This document shows positions 1 through 7,708 of a stretch of 11,499 nt of DNA, piece after piece. Source of the DNA: Pseudomonadota bacterium (lineage in GTDB: Bacteria > Pseudomonadota > Gammaproteobacteria > SZUA-229); contig JADFWF010000067.1 of assembly GCA_015222965.1 (NCBI GenBank), positions 1 through 11,499 of the forward strand, in the 5' to 3' direction. Below the pieces are notes generated by a model. That model had not been told where the DNA came from. It saw only the letters and a program-made list of their open reading frames with translations, and did not search any database. How positions within the stretch are numbered: the first letter of the stretch is position 1; each line of letters starts with the position of its first letter. A program made the translations under genes and the position numbers.

Positions 1-105
1 ATGGTCAGCGAAGGCCGTTTAACATTTGATAATGATCAGCTAAATCTTGATAATAAACATCTGACAAAACCATTACTCTGGAAAGATAATCAACTAAGCA
101 CGTAA
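1..105 (+). CDS. purN: Phosphoribosylglycinamide formyltransferase, C-terminal end (partial)
   Basis: The frame is open from the first base to a TAA at 103-105 and encodes 34 residues, the end of a gene that starts left of the window. The piece reads VSEGRLTFDNDQLNLDN and resembles the PurN C-terminus, where a W-F-A-D/E-G-R-L strand is followed by a short hairpin and a variable tail. PurN transfers a formyl group from 10-formyl-tetrahydrofolate to GAR in cytosolic purine synthesis. Catalytic residues lie upstream and cannot be checked. A DUF3108 gene directly after purN is common in gammaproteobacteria, which supports the call. The ATG at position 1 is an internal methionine rather than a start. 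The call rests on a short match plus context. Confidence 0.7.
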   Translation: MVSEGRLTFDNDQLNLDNKHLTKPLLWKDNQLST

Positions 106-108
106 GCC

Positions 109-897
109 ATGATGAATAAACAAACGTTTCGCCTGGGGCTATTAATTTTATTGGTCACACTCTCCACACACAATGTGTTTGCTGCACATGCACTCCCCGA
201 ATTTAGCGCCAGGTATGCCATAAAAAAATATGGTATTAAACTGGCAGAAGCGCATTACCAGTTAAGTTATACAGATAAGGGATACAAATTCACCCAGGAT
301 ACAAAGCTGCACGGTATCGCCAACGTATTTGCCAGCGATACTGTGCACGCTATTAGTTACGTCGATCAAATACGTGGTAATTTATTATTGCAAAAACACA
401 GCTACAGACAGACCGGCAGAGAAAAAAATAAAGACGAAGATATCAACATACTGTGGCAGACATATAAAAATACGCTTAGAGGAAAAATAACAGGCGTTGT
501 TAGAAGCAAAGAGATAGACCTTCGCACCGACAGAGAGATCTGGGACGCACTTTCTTTCCAGATCCCATTAATGATTGAAGCAGATGAAAAGATAAAAGAA
601 TATCCGTACCACGCGATACTGAAAGGCGAAATAAATGATTATCTCTTCGTTCTAACGTCGACTAAAAAAATTACTTTTTCCGGAAAAGAATATAAAATCA
701 TACAGTTGGTGCGCACAGATCCAGATAGAGACCGACAGTTACGTATCTGGTTAATACCTGCACTGAATAACATACCTTTTCTCATCGAAAACTATCGCGA
801 TGGCAAAGAACACTCACGTGGCCAGCTTGAAAGCATCAGCTTTAATGGTGAAGCAGCATTTGCTGAGCAACAGGTAGACGGTGAAGATGACTTCTAA
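109..897 (+). CDS. Secreted DUF3108 domain protein
   Basis: This 262-residue protein has a classic Sec signal peptide: a short basic start (MMNKQTFR), a hydrophobic core at about residues 9-19, and a likely signal peptidase I site after Ala25 or Ala26 (V-F-A-A). The mature part, from about residue 31 (FSARYAIKKYGIKLAEA), has the alternating beta-rich pattern of DUF3108, a periplasmic or envelope family of unknown biochemical function. No catalytic motif, lipobox or C-terminal membrane segment is visible. The tail after about residue 245 is acidic and probably disordered. The start lies only 3 nt after the purN stop, so it is probably co-transcribed with purN. Two ATG codons stand in tandem (109 and 112) and there is no strong Shine-Dalgarno sequence, which suggests coupling to purN translation. 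The gene overlaps darP by 17 nt. The family call is good; the function is unknown. Confidence 0.8.
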   Translation: MMNKQTFRLGLLILLVTLSTHNVFAAHALPEFSARYAIKKYGIKLAEAHYQLSYTDKGYKFTQDTKLHGIANVFASDTVHAISYVDQIRGNLLLQKHSYRQTGREKNKDEDINILWQTYKNTLRGKITGVVRSKEIDLRTDREIWDALSFQIPLMIEADEKIKEYPYHAILKGEINDYLFVLTSTKKITFSGKEYKIIQLVRTDPDRDRQLRIWLIPALNNIPFLIENYRDGKEHSRGQLESISFNGEAAFAEQQVDGEDDF

Positions 898-1423
898 CAA
901 TCACGAGGACACGGACGAAGAAACGCAATACGACGGTCCCAGCAAATCACAGCTAAAACGTGACAGCCAGCATCTGATCGATGTCGGCGAAGAAATATTA
1001 AAGCTGTCAAAGGAAGACATCAATTCGCTACAACTGCCCGACGAACTCAATGAAGCCGTATCCGCTGCTCTAAAAATAAAATCTCGAAGCGGGCTTAAAA
1101 GACAACGCTTGTACATCGGCAAATTATTACGCGCTATGCACAGTGAAGAGATAGAAACACAACTAAGAAAGATACAACACCGTCACGATACTAACACCGC
1201 ACATTTTAAACGCCTGGAAAAATGGCGGGACAGTTTGATCGATAACGATAAAGCAACACTCAATGAAGTGATCTCACACTACCCGGAAATCGACAGACAG
1301 CACATCAACCAATTGATCCGCGCATCCCATCAGGAAAAACAAAAAAATAAACCGCCTGCCGCCTCACGTAAATTATTTAAATATCTACGAGAACTGGAAG
1401 ACGATAAGAATAATGAATTTTAA
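881..1423 (+). CDS. darP: Ribosome-associated protein DarP (YjgA, DUF615), 50S assembly factor
   Basis: The 180-residue product matches the DarP/YjgA family over its full length (the E. coli protein is about 183 residues). Landmarks are an acidic, disordered N-terminus, the S-K-S-Q-L-K-R-D motif (residues 21-28), L-Y-I-G-K-L-L-R (77-84), R-L-E-K-W-R-D-S-L-I-D (111-121), L-I-R-A-S-H-Q-E-K (145-153) and the C-terminal K-P-P-A-A-S-R-K-L-F-K-Y-L-R-E-L-E. In E. coli the helical protein associates with late 50S precursors near the peptidyl-transferase centre. The GTG start at 881 has an AGG (872-874) 6 nt upstream; ATG at 887 (MTSNN) is an equally possible start. It overlaps the DUF3108 gene in another frame, suggesting coupled translation. 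In many relatives darP lies between tldD and pmbA; here it follows purN-DUF3108 and faces the antiporter gene. Confidence 0.92.
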   Translation: MKMTSNNHEDTDEETQYDGPSKSQLKRDSQHLIDVGEEILKLSKEDINSLQLPDELNEAVSAALKIKSRSGLKRQRLYIGKLLRAMHSEEIETQLRKIQHRHDTNTAHFKRLEKWRDSLIDNDKATLNEVISHYPEIDRQHINQLIRASHQEKQKNKPPAASRKLFKYLRELEDDKNNEF

Positions 1424-1436
1424 TATTAGCCGCTAA
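1424..1436. other. Small AT-rich inverted repeat after darP
   Basis: Directly after the darP stop the sequence holds ATTAGC, one C, then GCTAAT, a 6-bp inverted repeat with a one-base centre; in RNA this is more realistically a 5-bp stem with a 3-nt loop. It could mark the end of the darP transcript or of the opposing antiporter transcript. On neither strand is it followed by an uninterrupted T-run, so I do not call it an intrinsic terminator. Confidence 0.3.
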
Positions 1437-1443
1437 TTAAATC

Positions 1444-1491
1444 AGTGGTTCTTTGTTTATGTTTTTAATTATTCACTATTCATTATTCATT
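1444..1491 (-). repeat. Single-ended copy of the heptamer repeat element
   Basis: Read on the - strand, the segment starts 5 nt after the antiporter stop with three TGAATAA-type heptamers (1491-1467). It continues into a run of A and an A/C-rich stretch ending in AAAGAACCACT (about 1454-1444). The same order of parts occurs at 11384-11440, ending AAAGAACGACT. The heptamer block differs from the 11462-11492 arm at only 2 of 25 positions. It occupies most of the gap between the convergent darP and antiporter genes. This copy has no opposing inverted heptamer arm. Confidence 0.6.
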
Positions 1492-1496
1492 GCCTT

Positions 1497-2681
1497 CTAG
1501 TCCATCCGATTTTCTGCAGTACTAGAAATAGGCGTTCTGTATCGATAGACCACCCAATAGGTCGATAACACGAAGGTGATGATGACGACCATCTGAATCA
1601 GATAGGATGCACGTAGATCTATTAAGCCGATAGCCAGCGCACTATAAGAAACCAATAAAGAAAACTCACTGCCCTGGCCAAGTCTGGCGCCGAGTTCCAT
1701 CGAGAATTTTTTATCTTCACCGATTAACTGAAAGCCCTGTTTGAATACCAGCGGTTTCATCACCACGATCAATATCGCTATCACAACGCCGGCCAGTAAT
1801 ACCTGTTGCGTTACCAGGAAGTTAAATTGCGCGCCGATCGAGAAGAAGAACAGGATCAGAAAAAAATCACGCAACGGTTTTAAATGCTCTGCGATGATCA
1901 TCGACACTGGTGATGACGCAAAAGTAACACCGGCTATAAAAGCACCCATCTCATACGACAGGCCAACGGCCTGGGCGATACCGGCACCCAACATGCCCCA
2001 GCCCAGAGCCAGTAGAAAGGTATATTCCTGGATAATATCAAAACGCAGGAAAAGGTTATTAATCACATATCTGACCACGCCATAAGCCACGGCTGCGAGC
2101 ACGATCAACTTGATGAATAGCATGGCAATTGCAAAAGTTACATTTTCACCCTGACCACCCGTTAACATGACGATCAACAAAATCGCGATAACATCCTGCA
2201 TCAATAACACGCTGGTCATCATCTCACCGGTATGGCGATGATGTAACGCAGTCGTTGGAATGAGCTTGAGGCTGATGATGGTGCTGGAAAACATCAACGA
2301 TGCACCGATGATCAGACTCTCGATAAAACCAAAACCAAAAGCCATCGCAGCTGCAGCGGTGACGACCAGAAAAACCAGACTGGTCAGTAAGGTAACGACT
2401 GCTGTCTTGCTAAAAAGATGAAATAGACGATCAGGTTTTAAATTGATGCCGAGTAAATATAACAGCAGTATCACACCGAGATGCGATAGCTCTTCGATAT
2501 GCTCTGGTTCTTTGATCAGACCAAAGCCCCAGGGACCAGCCGCGATACCAAAACCGATATAGGCCAGGATGACCGGTTGTTTGAGGTACAGGAATACCGT
2601 AGCAAATATCGCAGCGCCGGCAAATATCAAAACAAATTCAAAAATTATATTTTGATAATCCATAGCGATATCAGCCGTCAC
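1497..2681 (-). CDS. Monovalent cation:proton antiporter, CPA2 (Kef-type) membrane domain
   Basis: This very hydrophobic 394-residue protein has about 11-13 membrane segments. CPA2/Kef hallmarks appear in order: Q-P-V-I-L-A-Y-I-G-F-G-I-A-A-G-P (35-50), L-G-V-I-L-L-L-Y-L-L-G (68-78), a membrane Gln-Asp pair (162-163) at the ion-binding position, E-M-G-A-F-I-A-G (244-251), R-D-F-F-L-I-L-F-F-F-S-I-G (271-283) and L-G-Q-G-S-E-F-S-L-L (334-343). Such proteins exchange Na+ or K+ for H+ across the inner membrane. The protein stops after the exchanger domain and lacks the TrkA-N/RCK nucleotide-binding domain of KefB/KefC/YbaL, so ligand gating is not apparent; ion specificity is unknown. The GTG start at 2681 has AAGGA only 3 nt upstream; ATG at 2663 (MDYQN) is the alternative. 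It is the last gene of the - strand operon, 21 nt after the nitrilase gene. Confidence 0.88.
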   Translation of the reverse strand: MTADIAMDYQNIIFEFVLIFAGAAIFATVFLYLKQPVILAYIGFGIAAGPWGFGLIKEPEHIEELSHLGVILLLYLLGINLKPDRLFHLFSKTAVVTLLTSLVFLVVTAAAAMAFGFGFIESLIIGASLMFSSTIISLKLIPTTALHHRHTGEMMTSVLLMQDVIAILLIVMLTGGQGENVTFAIAMLFIKLIVLAAVAYGVVRYVINNLFLRFDIIQEYTFLLALGWGMLGAGIAQAVGLSYEMGAFIAGVTFASSPVSMIIAEHLKPLRDFFLILFFFSIGAQFNFLVTQQVLLAGVVIAILIVVMKPLVFKQGFQLIGEDKKFSMELGARLGQGSEFSLLVSYSALAIGLIDLRASYLIQMVVIITFVLSTYWVVYRYRTPISSTAENRMD

Positions 2682-2702
2682 ATGTCCTTATAGAAAATTC
2701 TG

Positions 2703-3533
2703 CTACGTTGAAGAAAAAGCACACTGGAATCTTTTATGTTCCAGTGCAGGAAACATTTTACGGGTGTGCTCCAGCTTGGCCAGGTCAATATTTGCAACGA
2801 CCACACCGGTGCCATGCGGCAAACGATTCAATACCAGGCCCCACGGGTCTACGATCATGCTATCACCATGCGTCTCACGACCGCCCACATGGTAACCACC
2901 CTGATCGGCAGCGATCATGAAGGTCAGGTTTTCTATAGCGCGTGAACGCAGCAGCGACTCCCAATGAACCCTGCCGGTAAGGCTGGTAAAAGCGGATGGC
3001 AATGCACAGATTTCCATTTTTTGCTCGACCATAGCGCGAAACAGCTCGGGGAATCGAAGGTCATAACATACCGCAAGACCAAGCCGGCCAAATGGCGTAT
3101 CAACGACCACGATGTCGTTACCTGCCGAGATGGTTTCTGATTCTGTGTAACTTTCATTACTGGCTTCGATAGTCACATCAAACAGGTGGATCTTGTCATA
3201 ACGGGAAACAACCTCACCCTGCGGATTGATCAACAGACAAGATGCAAATACTTTGCCCGGTTCTTTGGATTTTAATGGTATGGTGCCGCCGACCAGCCAG
3301 ATATTCTGCTTAACTGCCTGTTCCTTCAGGTAATCCTGAAGCAGACCGCTGCCATATTCTTCCGCAATTTTCACTTTATCGGTTTCAGCCATTCCCATGA
3401 TGGCAAAATTCTCAGGCAGCACGACCAGTTCTGCCTCTTGCTGAACAGCGATTTTTATCAATTTTTCAGCTTCAGCCAGATTCGCCTTTACGTTAGGTCC
3501 GGATGCCATCTGTATTGCTGCAACTTTACTCAC
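2703..3533 (-). CDS. Carbon-nitrogen hydrolase (nitrilase superfamily, Nit1/YbeM-like amidase)
   Basis: The 276-residue enzyme carries the complete Glu-Lys-Cys triad of the nitrilase superfamily: Glu41 in L-P-E-N-F-A, Lys114 in Y-D-K-I-H-L-F-D, and Cys156 in A-V-C-Y-D-L-R-F-P-E-L-F-R. Length and motifs fit the Nit1/NitFhit and YbeM branch. Some members deaminate glutathione as metabolite repair; others are omega-amidases. Deaminated-glutathione amidase is a reasonable inference, not a certainty. The protein has no signal peptide and should be cytosolic. I chose GTG at 3533, 8 nt after a clear AGGAG; an in-frame TTG directly before it (3536) also works and would add one residue. In many gammaproteobacteria this gene lies between yhdP and tldD; here a small secreted protein precedes it and an antiporter follows. 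Confidence 0.9.
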   Translation of the reverse strand: MSKVAAIQMASGPNVKANLAEAEKLIKIAVQQEAELVVLPENFAIMGMAETDKVKIAEEYGSGLLQDYLKEQAVKQNIWLVGGTIPLKSKEPGKVFASCLLINPQGEVVSRYDKIHLFDVTIEASNESYTESETISAGNDIVVVDTPFGRLGLAVCYDLRFPELFRAMVEQKMEICALPSAFTSLTGRVHWESLLRSRAIENLTFMIAADQGGYHVGGRETHGDSMIVDPWGLVLNRLPHGTGVVVANIDLAKLEHTRKMFPALEHKRFQCAFSST

Positions 3534-3541
3534 CAATCAAT

Positions 3542-3546
3542 CTCCT
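3542..3546 (-). promoter_or_regulatory. Shine-Dalgarno site of the nitrilase gene
   Basis: AGGAG on the - strand is the clearest ribosome binding site in the window. It lies 8 nt before GTG (3533) and 5 nt before TTG (3536), which favours the GTG. Most other genes of the operon have weak or no such site. Confidence 0.7.
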
Positions 3547-3563
3547 ACTCATTTTATTATTGC

Positions 3564-4034
3564 TTATTTTACTATATTGAATTTAATCACATCGTCGGCA
3601 CCGCTGCCCGGTGTTGTGACAATAGTTTTTGATGGGATACCCAATGAGACCAGCCAGTCGGTCAACTCCTGCACCCAGAACTCGCCATCCTCACCTCCCG
3701 GGTACTGTATCTCTATCATTTTCTGCTTGTCAGACAACCATGCTTTGATCACCTGTTTTAGCACCGGCAGTGACAATATAGTCTCACCACTTCGTGCCAG
3801 CTCCCATTGCTCCGCATGCAGCTGCCAGACTGCGTCTGTTTTATCCGGGGTCATCCCGGGCTGAGCAGACACCACAGTTTTTTTAACCGCGGCAGCATTA
3901 ACAGTATTGTCAGTCTTGAGACCTTTGGCTGTTACTTCAGCATATATCAGCGTTGGCGACAATGACAATATGATACTAATGAGTACCTGCTTTGCAAATA
4001 CCGGGACCTTTTTTTTACTAGAAATCTTCATCAT
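3564..4034 (-). CDS. Small secreted protein of unknown function, overlapping yhdP
   Basis: I do not recognise a named family. The 156-residue product starts M-M-K-I-S-S-K-K-K and has a hydrophobic core at about 15-30 with a signal peptidase site after I-Y-A (about residue 32), so it is probably exported. Residues 33-68 are a low-complexity Ala/Thr/Val/Lys linker. The C-terminal part, from about residue 70, is a small alpha/beta domain with a distinctive Y-P-G-G-E-D-G-E-F-W (111-120), D-W-L-V-S-L-G-I-P-S (126-135) and T-P-G-S-G (141-145); the layout loosely recalls OmpA-C-like periplasmic folds, but that is a guess. AGGA at 4043-4046 lies 8 nt before the tandem ATG at 4034/4031, which decides the start. 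Its first 17 nt overlap the yhdP end in another frame, implying coupled translation and perhaps a shared envelope role. Confidence 0.75.
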   Translation of the reverse strand: MMKISSKKKVPVFAKQVLISIILSLSPTLIYAEVTAKGLKTDNTVNAAAVKKTVVSAQPGMTPDKTDAVWQLHAEQWELARSGETILSLPVLKQVIKAWLSDKQKMIEIQYPGGEDGEFWVQELTDWLVSLGIPSKTIVTTPGSGADDVIKFNIVK

Positions 4035-7000
4035 CTGTCGTATCCTGGCTTCTCTCAACGATTTTCTCTATTACCGGCTGGTCCCATGTTCCCGTAATCG
4101 AGTACACATTATGCCCGATAACACCAAGATCAAACACCTTCTGTATCAATGCGATACCGGCACCGACAGCAACACCGCCTAACAGAGCAGCCCCGGCAAA
4201 AGTTAAAGTATCGGTATGCGGTTTGACTCGCATTAACAGGCCATAGTCTTGTTTTACCATGCCTATACTACCAAACATGTTGATGTCCGCCGCCGCTGCG
4301 GAAACATCAAAATTTTTCAATGAGCCATCACCATCGATAAACTCAAAATCACCTTTTATGCTAGAGAATGAGAAGCCTTCACGGGTAACGTCATCAAAAT
4401 CAAAAGCCAGCCTGTTGGCAAGCTCAAATATATTTAACAGCCCCAGCAAGCGGCCACCTGCTCCAGGATCCACGGTAAGAATTTCACCATCTTTCATCTC
4501 GAATGAGGTCTCACCCCTGATGTTCGCCCAGGACAAACCATATGGTTCTGCTGGCCATTTCGCATTGAATGTTGCAGTGTATCCACAGCGATCGATGCTG
4601 CGCTGATATCCAAGTCCAACGAGTGTATCGCCACAGTTACTGCTATTGATATTTCCCTGCATCACTGTTTCATGCGAACCGTTCCACGAGGTTAGCCAGG
4701 TGCCACGCGCATCAAAATCCATCGCCGGCCCTTTTAATGAGAAATTGTTTATTAACATGCCGTGTTTGTGCCAGTCAGTTACCATATTTACATCGGTAAA
4801 GATCCAGTCACCCCAGAGTACTTTTTTGGCTTTCCATCTCAGCGGAGGAAAATCATCGGGCAACAATGGTTTGCCGCCTTTTTTATCCTTAGTCACAAAC
4901 AGGGAATGAACGTCTACCTCGAGCAGATCAAGCTTTAGTTGCGTATCCTTATCCAGACCTTCAGTAAACTCACCTTTGCCTGTCATATAACCTGAGCGAA
5001 CATCAAAACTCCAGACATTGTTGCGGTTACGCACGGCAAATAAATCGACGATACTCACGTCTTCTTTTTCCGTAGCCTTGTCATCTACGTATTTATTTTC
5101 GACAAATTCAGCATTCACCTGCAAGCCACTGCTATCTAATACATTGATATCTGCGGTAAAACCAAGCTTTCTGGACCCGGGCTTTTGTACTTGGTCAGAT
5201 ACTCGAAGTACCACATCTTCAAGATAAGAGTTTGCAGTTATATGCACCAGATAGTCTTCAGGTTCGTAGGGTATCTCAAAATACATGGACCACTCGGACT
5301 GTCCCTTTAACCAGTCTTTTGGTATCCAGTCGTATCGTCGCAGTAAGTAATCAACACCAATGACGCCATCGAGATGAAAAACAACCTGCTGTCCCACATC
5401 ACCGTTTTCAGTAAATGCATTGATGGTAACAGCCCTGTCATCGATTCGTGCGATGATCGAATCAGCAAAAATACTGTCGTTGGTAAAATCAACGGCACCA
5501 TTGATACTGTTTAGCTCATAACCCAACGCAGGATAATAGATAGTCGTATCGATAAATGTCAGATGACCATCTACATTTGCCACGACCTTATCTTTATCGA
5601 GTGGCACCTCTATCGTTAATGTTAGATCGTTTTCACCTTCAAACTGAAAAAGGCGCATAGCGTCACCGAGGATATCATCCAGCGGGCTGTTCCACACATA
5701 GGATTGTACTTCGTCATTCTTACCATGGGCGTCAGTTTTAACTGTCAGGTGCGGACTGGTTAAATCTAAAAATTCTGCATAACCATTGAACATCTCGACG
5801 CCTTGCGTCTTACCTTTTGCATCAGTTAAAACCAGCGACTGATTATTAAATTTTACAGTGCCGGACGCATCGGTTAATAACGGCCATCCTTCCATAAACT
5901 TCATCTTCACATCCTGCGGAGAAAACAGGACCTGAAATACACCATCATGATCTTTATATGGAAAATTACCTATATCACCGTGCAAGATAAATGTACCGTT
6001 TGGTACATAGCCATCGGTCACCGCCATATCCAACCAGTCAATCAGAGATGGTGTCATTATGCCAACCGGCAGGTAATGCGCGGCGTATTTTCCATAACCA
6101 TCATAGAAATCAGTTTGCGCATCGACGAAGATATTATTTTCAGCAGAAAGCTGAAGCTTCAATCGAGAGAAAGAATTGATATGACTATTTTTTAACTGTA
6201 TTTTTTCGGAATATATCTGTAAATCATCGTCACTGTAATCCAGCGTCAGCGTGCCCTGTAATATTTCAGCTGACACCTGCTCTCTCAGCATTTCCTTTAA
6301 AACGAATACTGCATCTTTTGTCTGCACGTCGATAACTGCCTGTTTATCTCTATATCGTATAGACGTATCAAAACCTGAGACCATGACACCACTATCGTCA
6401 TCTGATATCGAAAAATCACTGATCGAAGTTTCGAGGACCGTCTTGTCGAGCAGATTCTGCTCTGACATTTCTTTTGGAAGTTGCAGGGCAAGATTATATA
6501 TATCAGCTTTTAACTTATATGCGCTTAAACTTTCATAACTATCCTTTTTTAATGAGTCAGCAATTTTTTGTTTTAGCTCGGTCGTTAACACGACGTCAGC
6601 AATTTCCTGCAATTCAGCCAGTCTCAAAAAATCAGCACTCAGATAGTAATAATCCTCATCATCACTGGCCAGGACTGTAACCGATTTGCCCCATGCAGCT
6701 TTTTTCTCTGTGCCAAAATAAAAGTCAGAAACGCTTAGATTCCAGAACTCCTTGTGTTCAACATATCGAAAGTTGGTGCTCAGGTATCTCGTCTTCCAGC
6801 GTTTGGCAGTCGCACTGTTTGTGATAGACAGATTTCTGGCGGTTAACTGCGCGATTAGTTCCTGTATCTTGTTATCTTTAAGCGTGGCCCAGAGGTTGAT
6901 ATCAAGCACAGTATCAACTTTGTATTCTTTGAGAAGATTAAACTTTTTGTTCCACTGTTTGACAGCAACTCGCTGCGCATCGATATAGATATCACCTGCC

Positions 7001-7665
7001 AGTGAATCTATATCACCCTGCAGATCAGCAACCACGACGAGACTTTTCCCATAAGCCTCTGGCAGGTTCATCGAAAATTTGATCTTATGGTTGTTAAAAT
7101 TGTTTTTAACATCCATGTTTATATCTAACAGGCTGAGACTTAATTTCTCACCCGTATGATCCTGGTAATATATGTTGCTGTCGTGCAACAGGTAGTCAGA
7201 ATTCTGCAGCATGTATACGAACTGCTCTGGCAGTTCGCTTGACCCTTCACTGGTAAACTTAATCCCCTGGACCATCCATTCGTTTTCAGATAATTTTTCT
7301 ATCGAGATATCGGCGCCAACAAGACCAACGTCTGCGACGATAAAATCACGATGCATTATCGATGCGATCACATCCAGTTCAACGAATGCTTCTTTAAAAT
7401 TAAATAACGGGACTTTGTCTTTTTCGTCGAAGACAGATACGCCGATCAACTTTAACCGCGGTGAAAACCAGTGGATTGCAGCGTCGATTGATTCGATTTC
7501 GACAGGCAGGCCTACCTGCTGACTGATCTCAAGCTGGATTTCATTTTTATAGCCAGTAGCATATGGCAACACTGCACGTAATACACTGAATACAACCGCT
7601 GCAGATATCAGCGTCACTGCAAGGCTGATGATGATGAATACTCTGAAGCGTAAAATCCATTGCAT
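4018..7665 (-). CDS. yhdP: YhdP family AsmA-like phospholipid transport protein (DUF3971/AsmA_2)
   Basis: At 1215 residues this is close to E. coli YhdP (about 1266). It has one N-terminal membrane anchor (about 8-34) and a very long periplasmic part made of repeated beta-strands, as expected for AsmA-like proteins that form a hydrophobic groove between inner and outer membrane. The C-terminal family signature is clear: P-G-A-G-G-R-L-L-G-L-L-N-I-F-E-L, then a Gly/Ala-rich patch (A-A-L-L-G-G-V-A-V-G-A-G) and S-I-T-G-T-W-D-Q-P near the end. In E. coli YhdP, TamB and YdbH together move phospholipids to the outer membrane. ATG at 7665 has no visible Shine-Dalgarno site; the gap to rng is 43 nt. 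The last codons are acidic (D-D-E-D-F) and overlap the next gene. The rng-yhdP order is conserved in gammaproteobacteria. Confidence 0.93.
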   Translation of the reverse strand: MQWILRFRVFIIISLAVTLISAAVVFSVLRAVLPYATGYKNEIQLEISQQVGLPVEIESIDAAIHWFSPRLKLIGVSVFDEKDKVPLFNFKEAFVELDVIASIMHRDFIVADVGLVGADISIEKLSENEWMVQGIKFTSEGSSELPEQFVYMLQNSDYLLHDSNIYYQDHTGEKLSLSLLDINMDVKNNFNNHKIKFSMNLPEAYGKSLVVVADLQGDIDSLAGDIYIDAQRVAVKQWNKKFNLLKEYKVDTVLDINLWATLKDNKIQELIAQLTARNLSITNSATAKRWKTRYLSTNFRYVEHKEFWNLSVSDFYFGTEKKAAWGKSVTVLASDDEDYYYLSADFLRLAELQEIADVVLTTELKQKIADSLKKDSYESLSAYKLKADIYNLALQLPKEMSEQNLLDKTVLETSISDFSISDDDSGVMVSGFDTSIRYRDKQAVIDVQTKDAVFVLKEMLREQVSAEILQGTLTLDYSDDDLQIYSEKIQLKNSHINSFSRLKLQLSAENNIFVDAQTDFYDGYGKYAAHYLPVGIMTPSLIDWLDMAVTDGYVPNGTFILHGDIGNFPYKDHDGVFQVLFSPQDVKMKFMEGWPLLTDASGTVKFNNQSLVLTDAKGKTQGVEMFNGYAEFLDLTSPHLTVKTDAHGKNDEVQSYVWNSPLDDILGDAMRLFQFEGENDLTLTIEVPLDKDKVVANVDGHLTFIDTTIYYPALGYELNSINGAVDFTNDSIFADSIIARIDDRAVTINAFTENGDVGQQVVFHLDGVIGVDYLLRRYDWIPKDWLKGQSEWSMYFEIPYEPEDYLVHITANSYLEDVVLRVSDQVQKPGSRKLGFTADINVLDSSGLQVNAEFVENKYVDDKATEKEDVSIVDLFAVRNRNNVWSFDVRSGYMTGKGEFTEGLDKDTQLKLDLLEVDVHSLFVTKDKKGGKPLLPDDFPPLRWKAKKVLWGDWIFTDVNMVTDWHKHGMLINNFSLKGPAMDFDARGTWLTSWNGSHETVMQGNINSSNCGDTLVGLGYQRSIDRCGYTATFNAKWPAEPYGLSWANIRGETSFEMKDGEILTVDPGAGGRLLGLLNIFELANRLAFDFDDVTREGFSFSSIKGDFEFIDGDGSLKNFDVSAAAADINMFGSIGMVKQDYGLLMRVKPHTDTLTFAGAALLGGVAVGAGIALIQKVFDLGVIGHNVYSITGTWDQPVIEKIVERSQDTTDDEDF

Positions 7666-7708
7666 AAACGTTTTGAAAACTATTTAATAAAATCTAAACG
7701 AATTGTTG

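Noticed and set aside
901..1122. Open frame opposite darP
   Set aside because: It is Ser-rich shadow sequence antisense to a clear DarP protein, with no start context.
1424..1466. Possible bidirectional terminator between darP and the antiporter gene
   Set aside because: The only stem is 6 bp and AT-rich with a one-base centre, and no uninterrupted T-run follows on either strand; it is listed only as a small inverted repeat.
2652..2702. Frameshift or truncation in the antiporter, because no nucleotide-binding domain follows
   Set aside because: Many CPA2 members consist of the membrane domain alone, the protein ends after a complete set of exchanger motifs, and no RCK-like remnant is seen downstream.
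4031..4058. Longer start for the small secreted protein (M-R-E-A-R-I-R-Q before M-M-K)
   Set aside because: The extra residues would spoil the signal peptide layout, while AGGA at proper spacing supports the ATG at 4034.
7211..7522. Open frame of about 100 codons on the + strand within yhdP
   Set aside because: It lies wholly antisense to a well-supported gene, has no family resemblance and no ribosome binding site.
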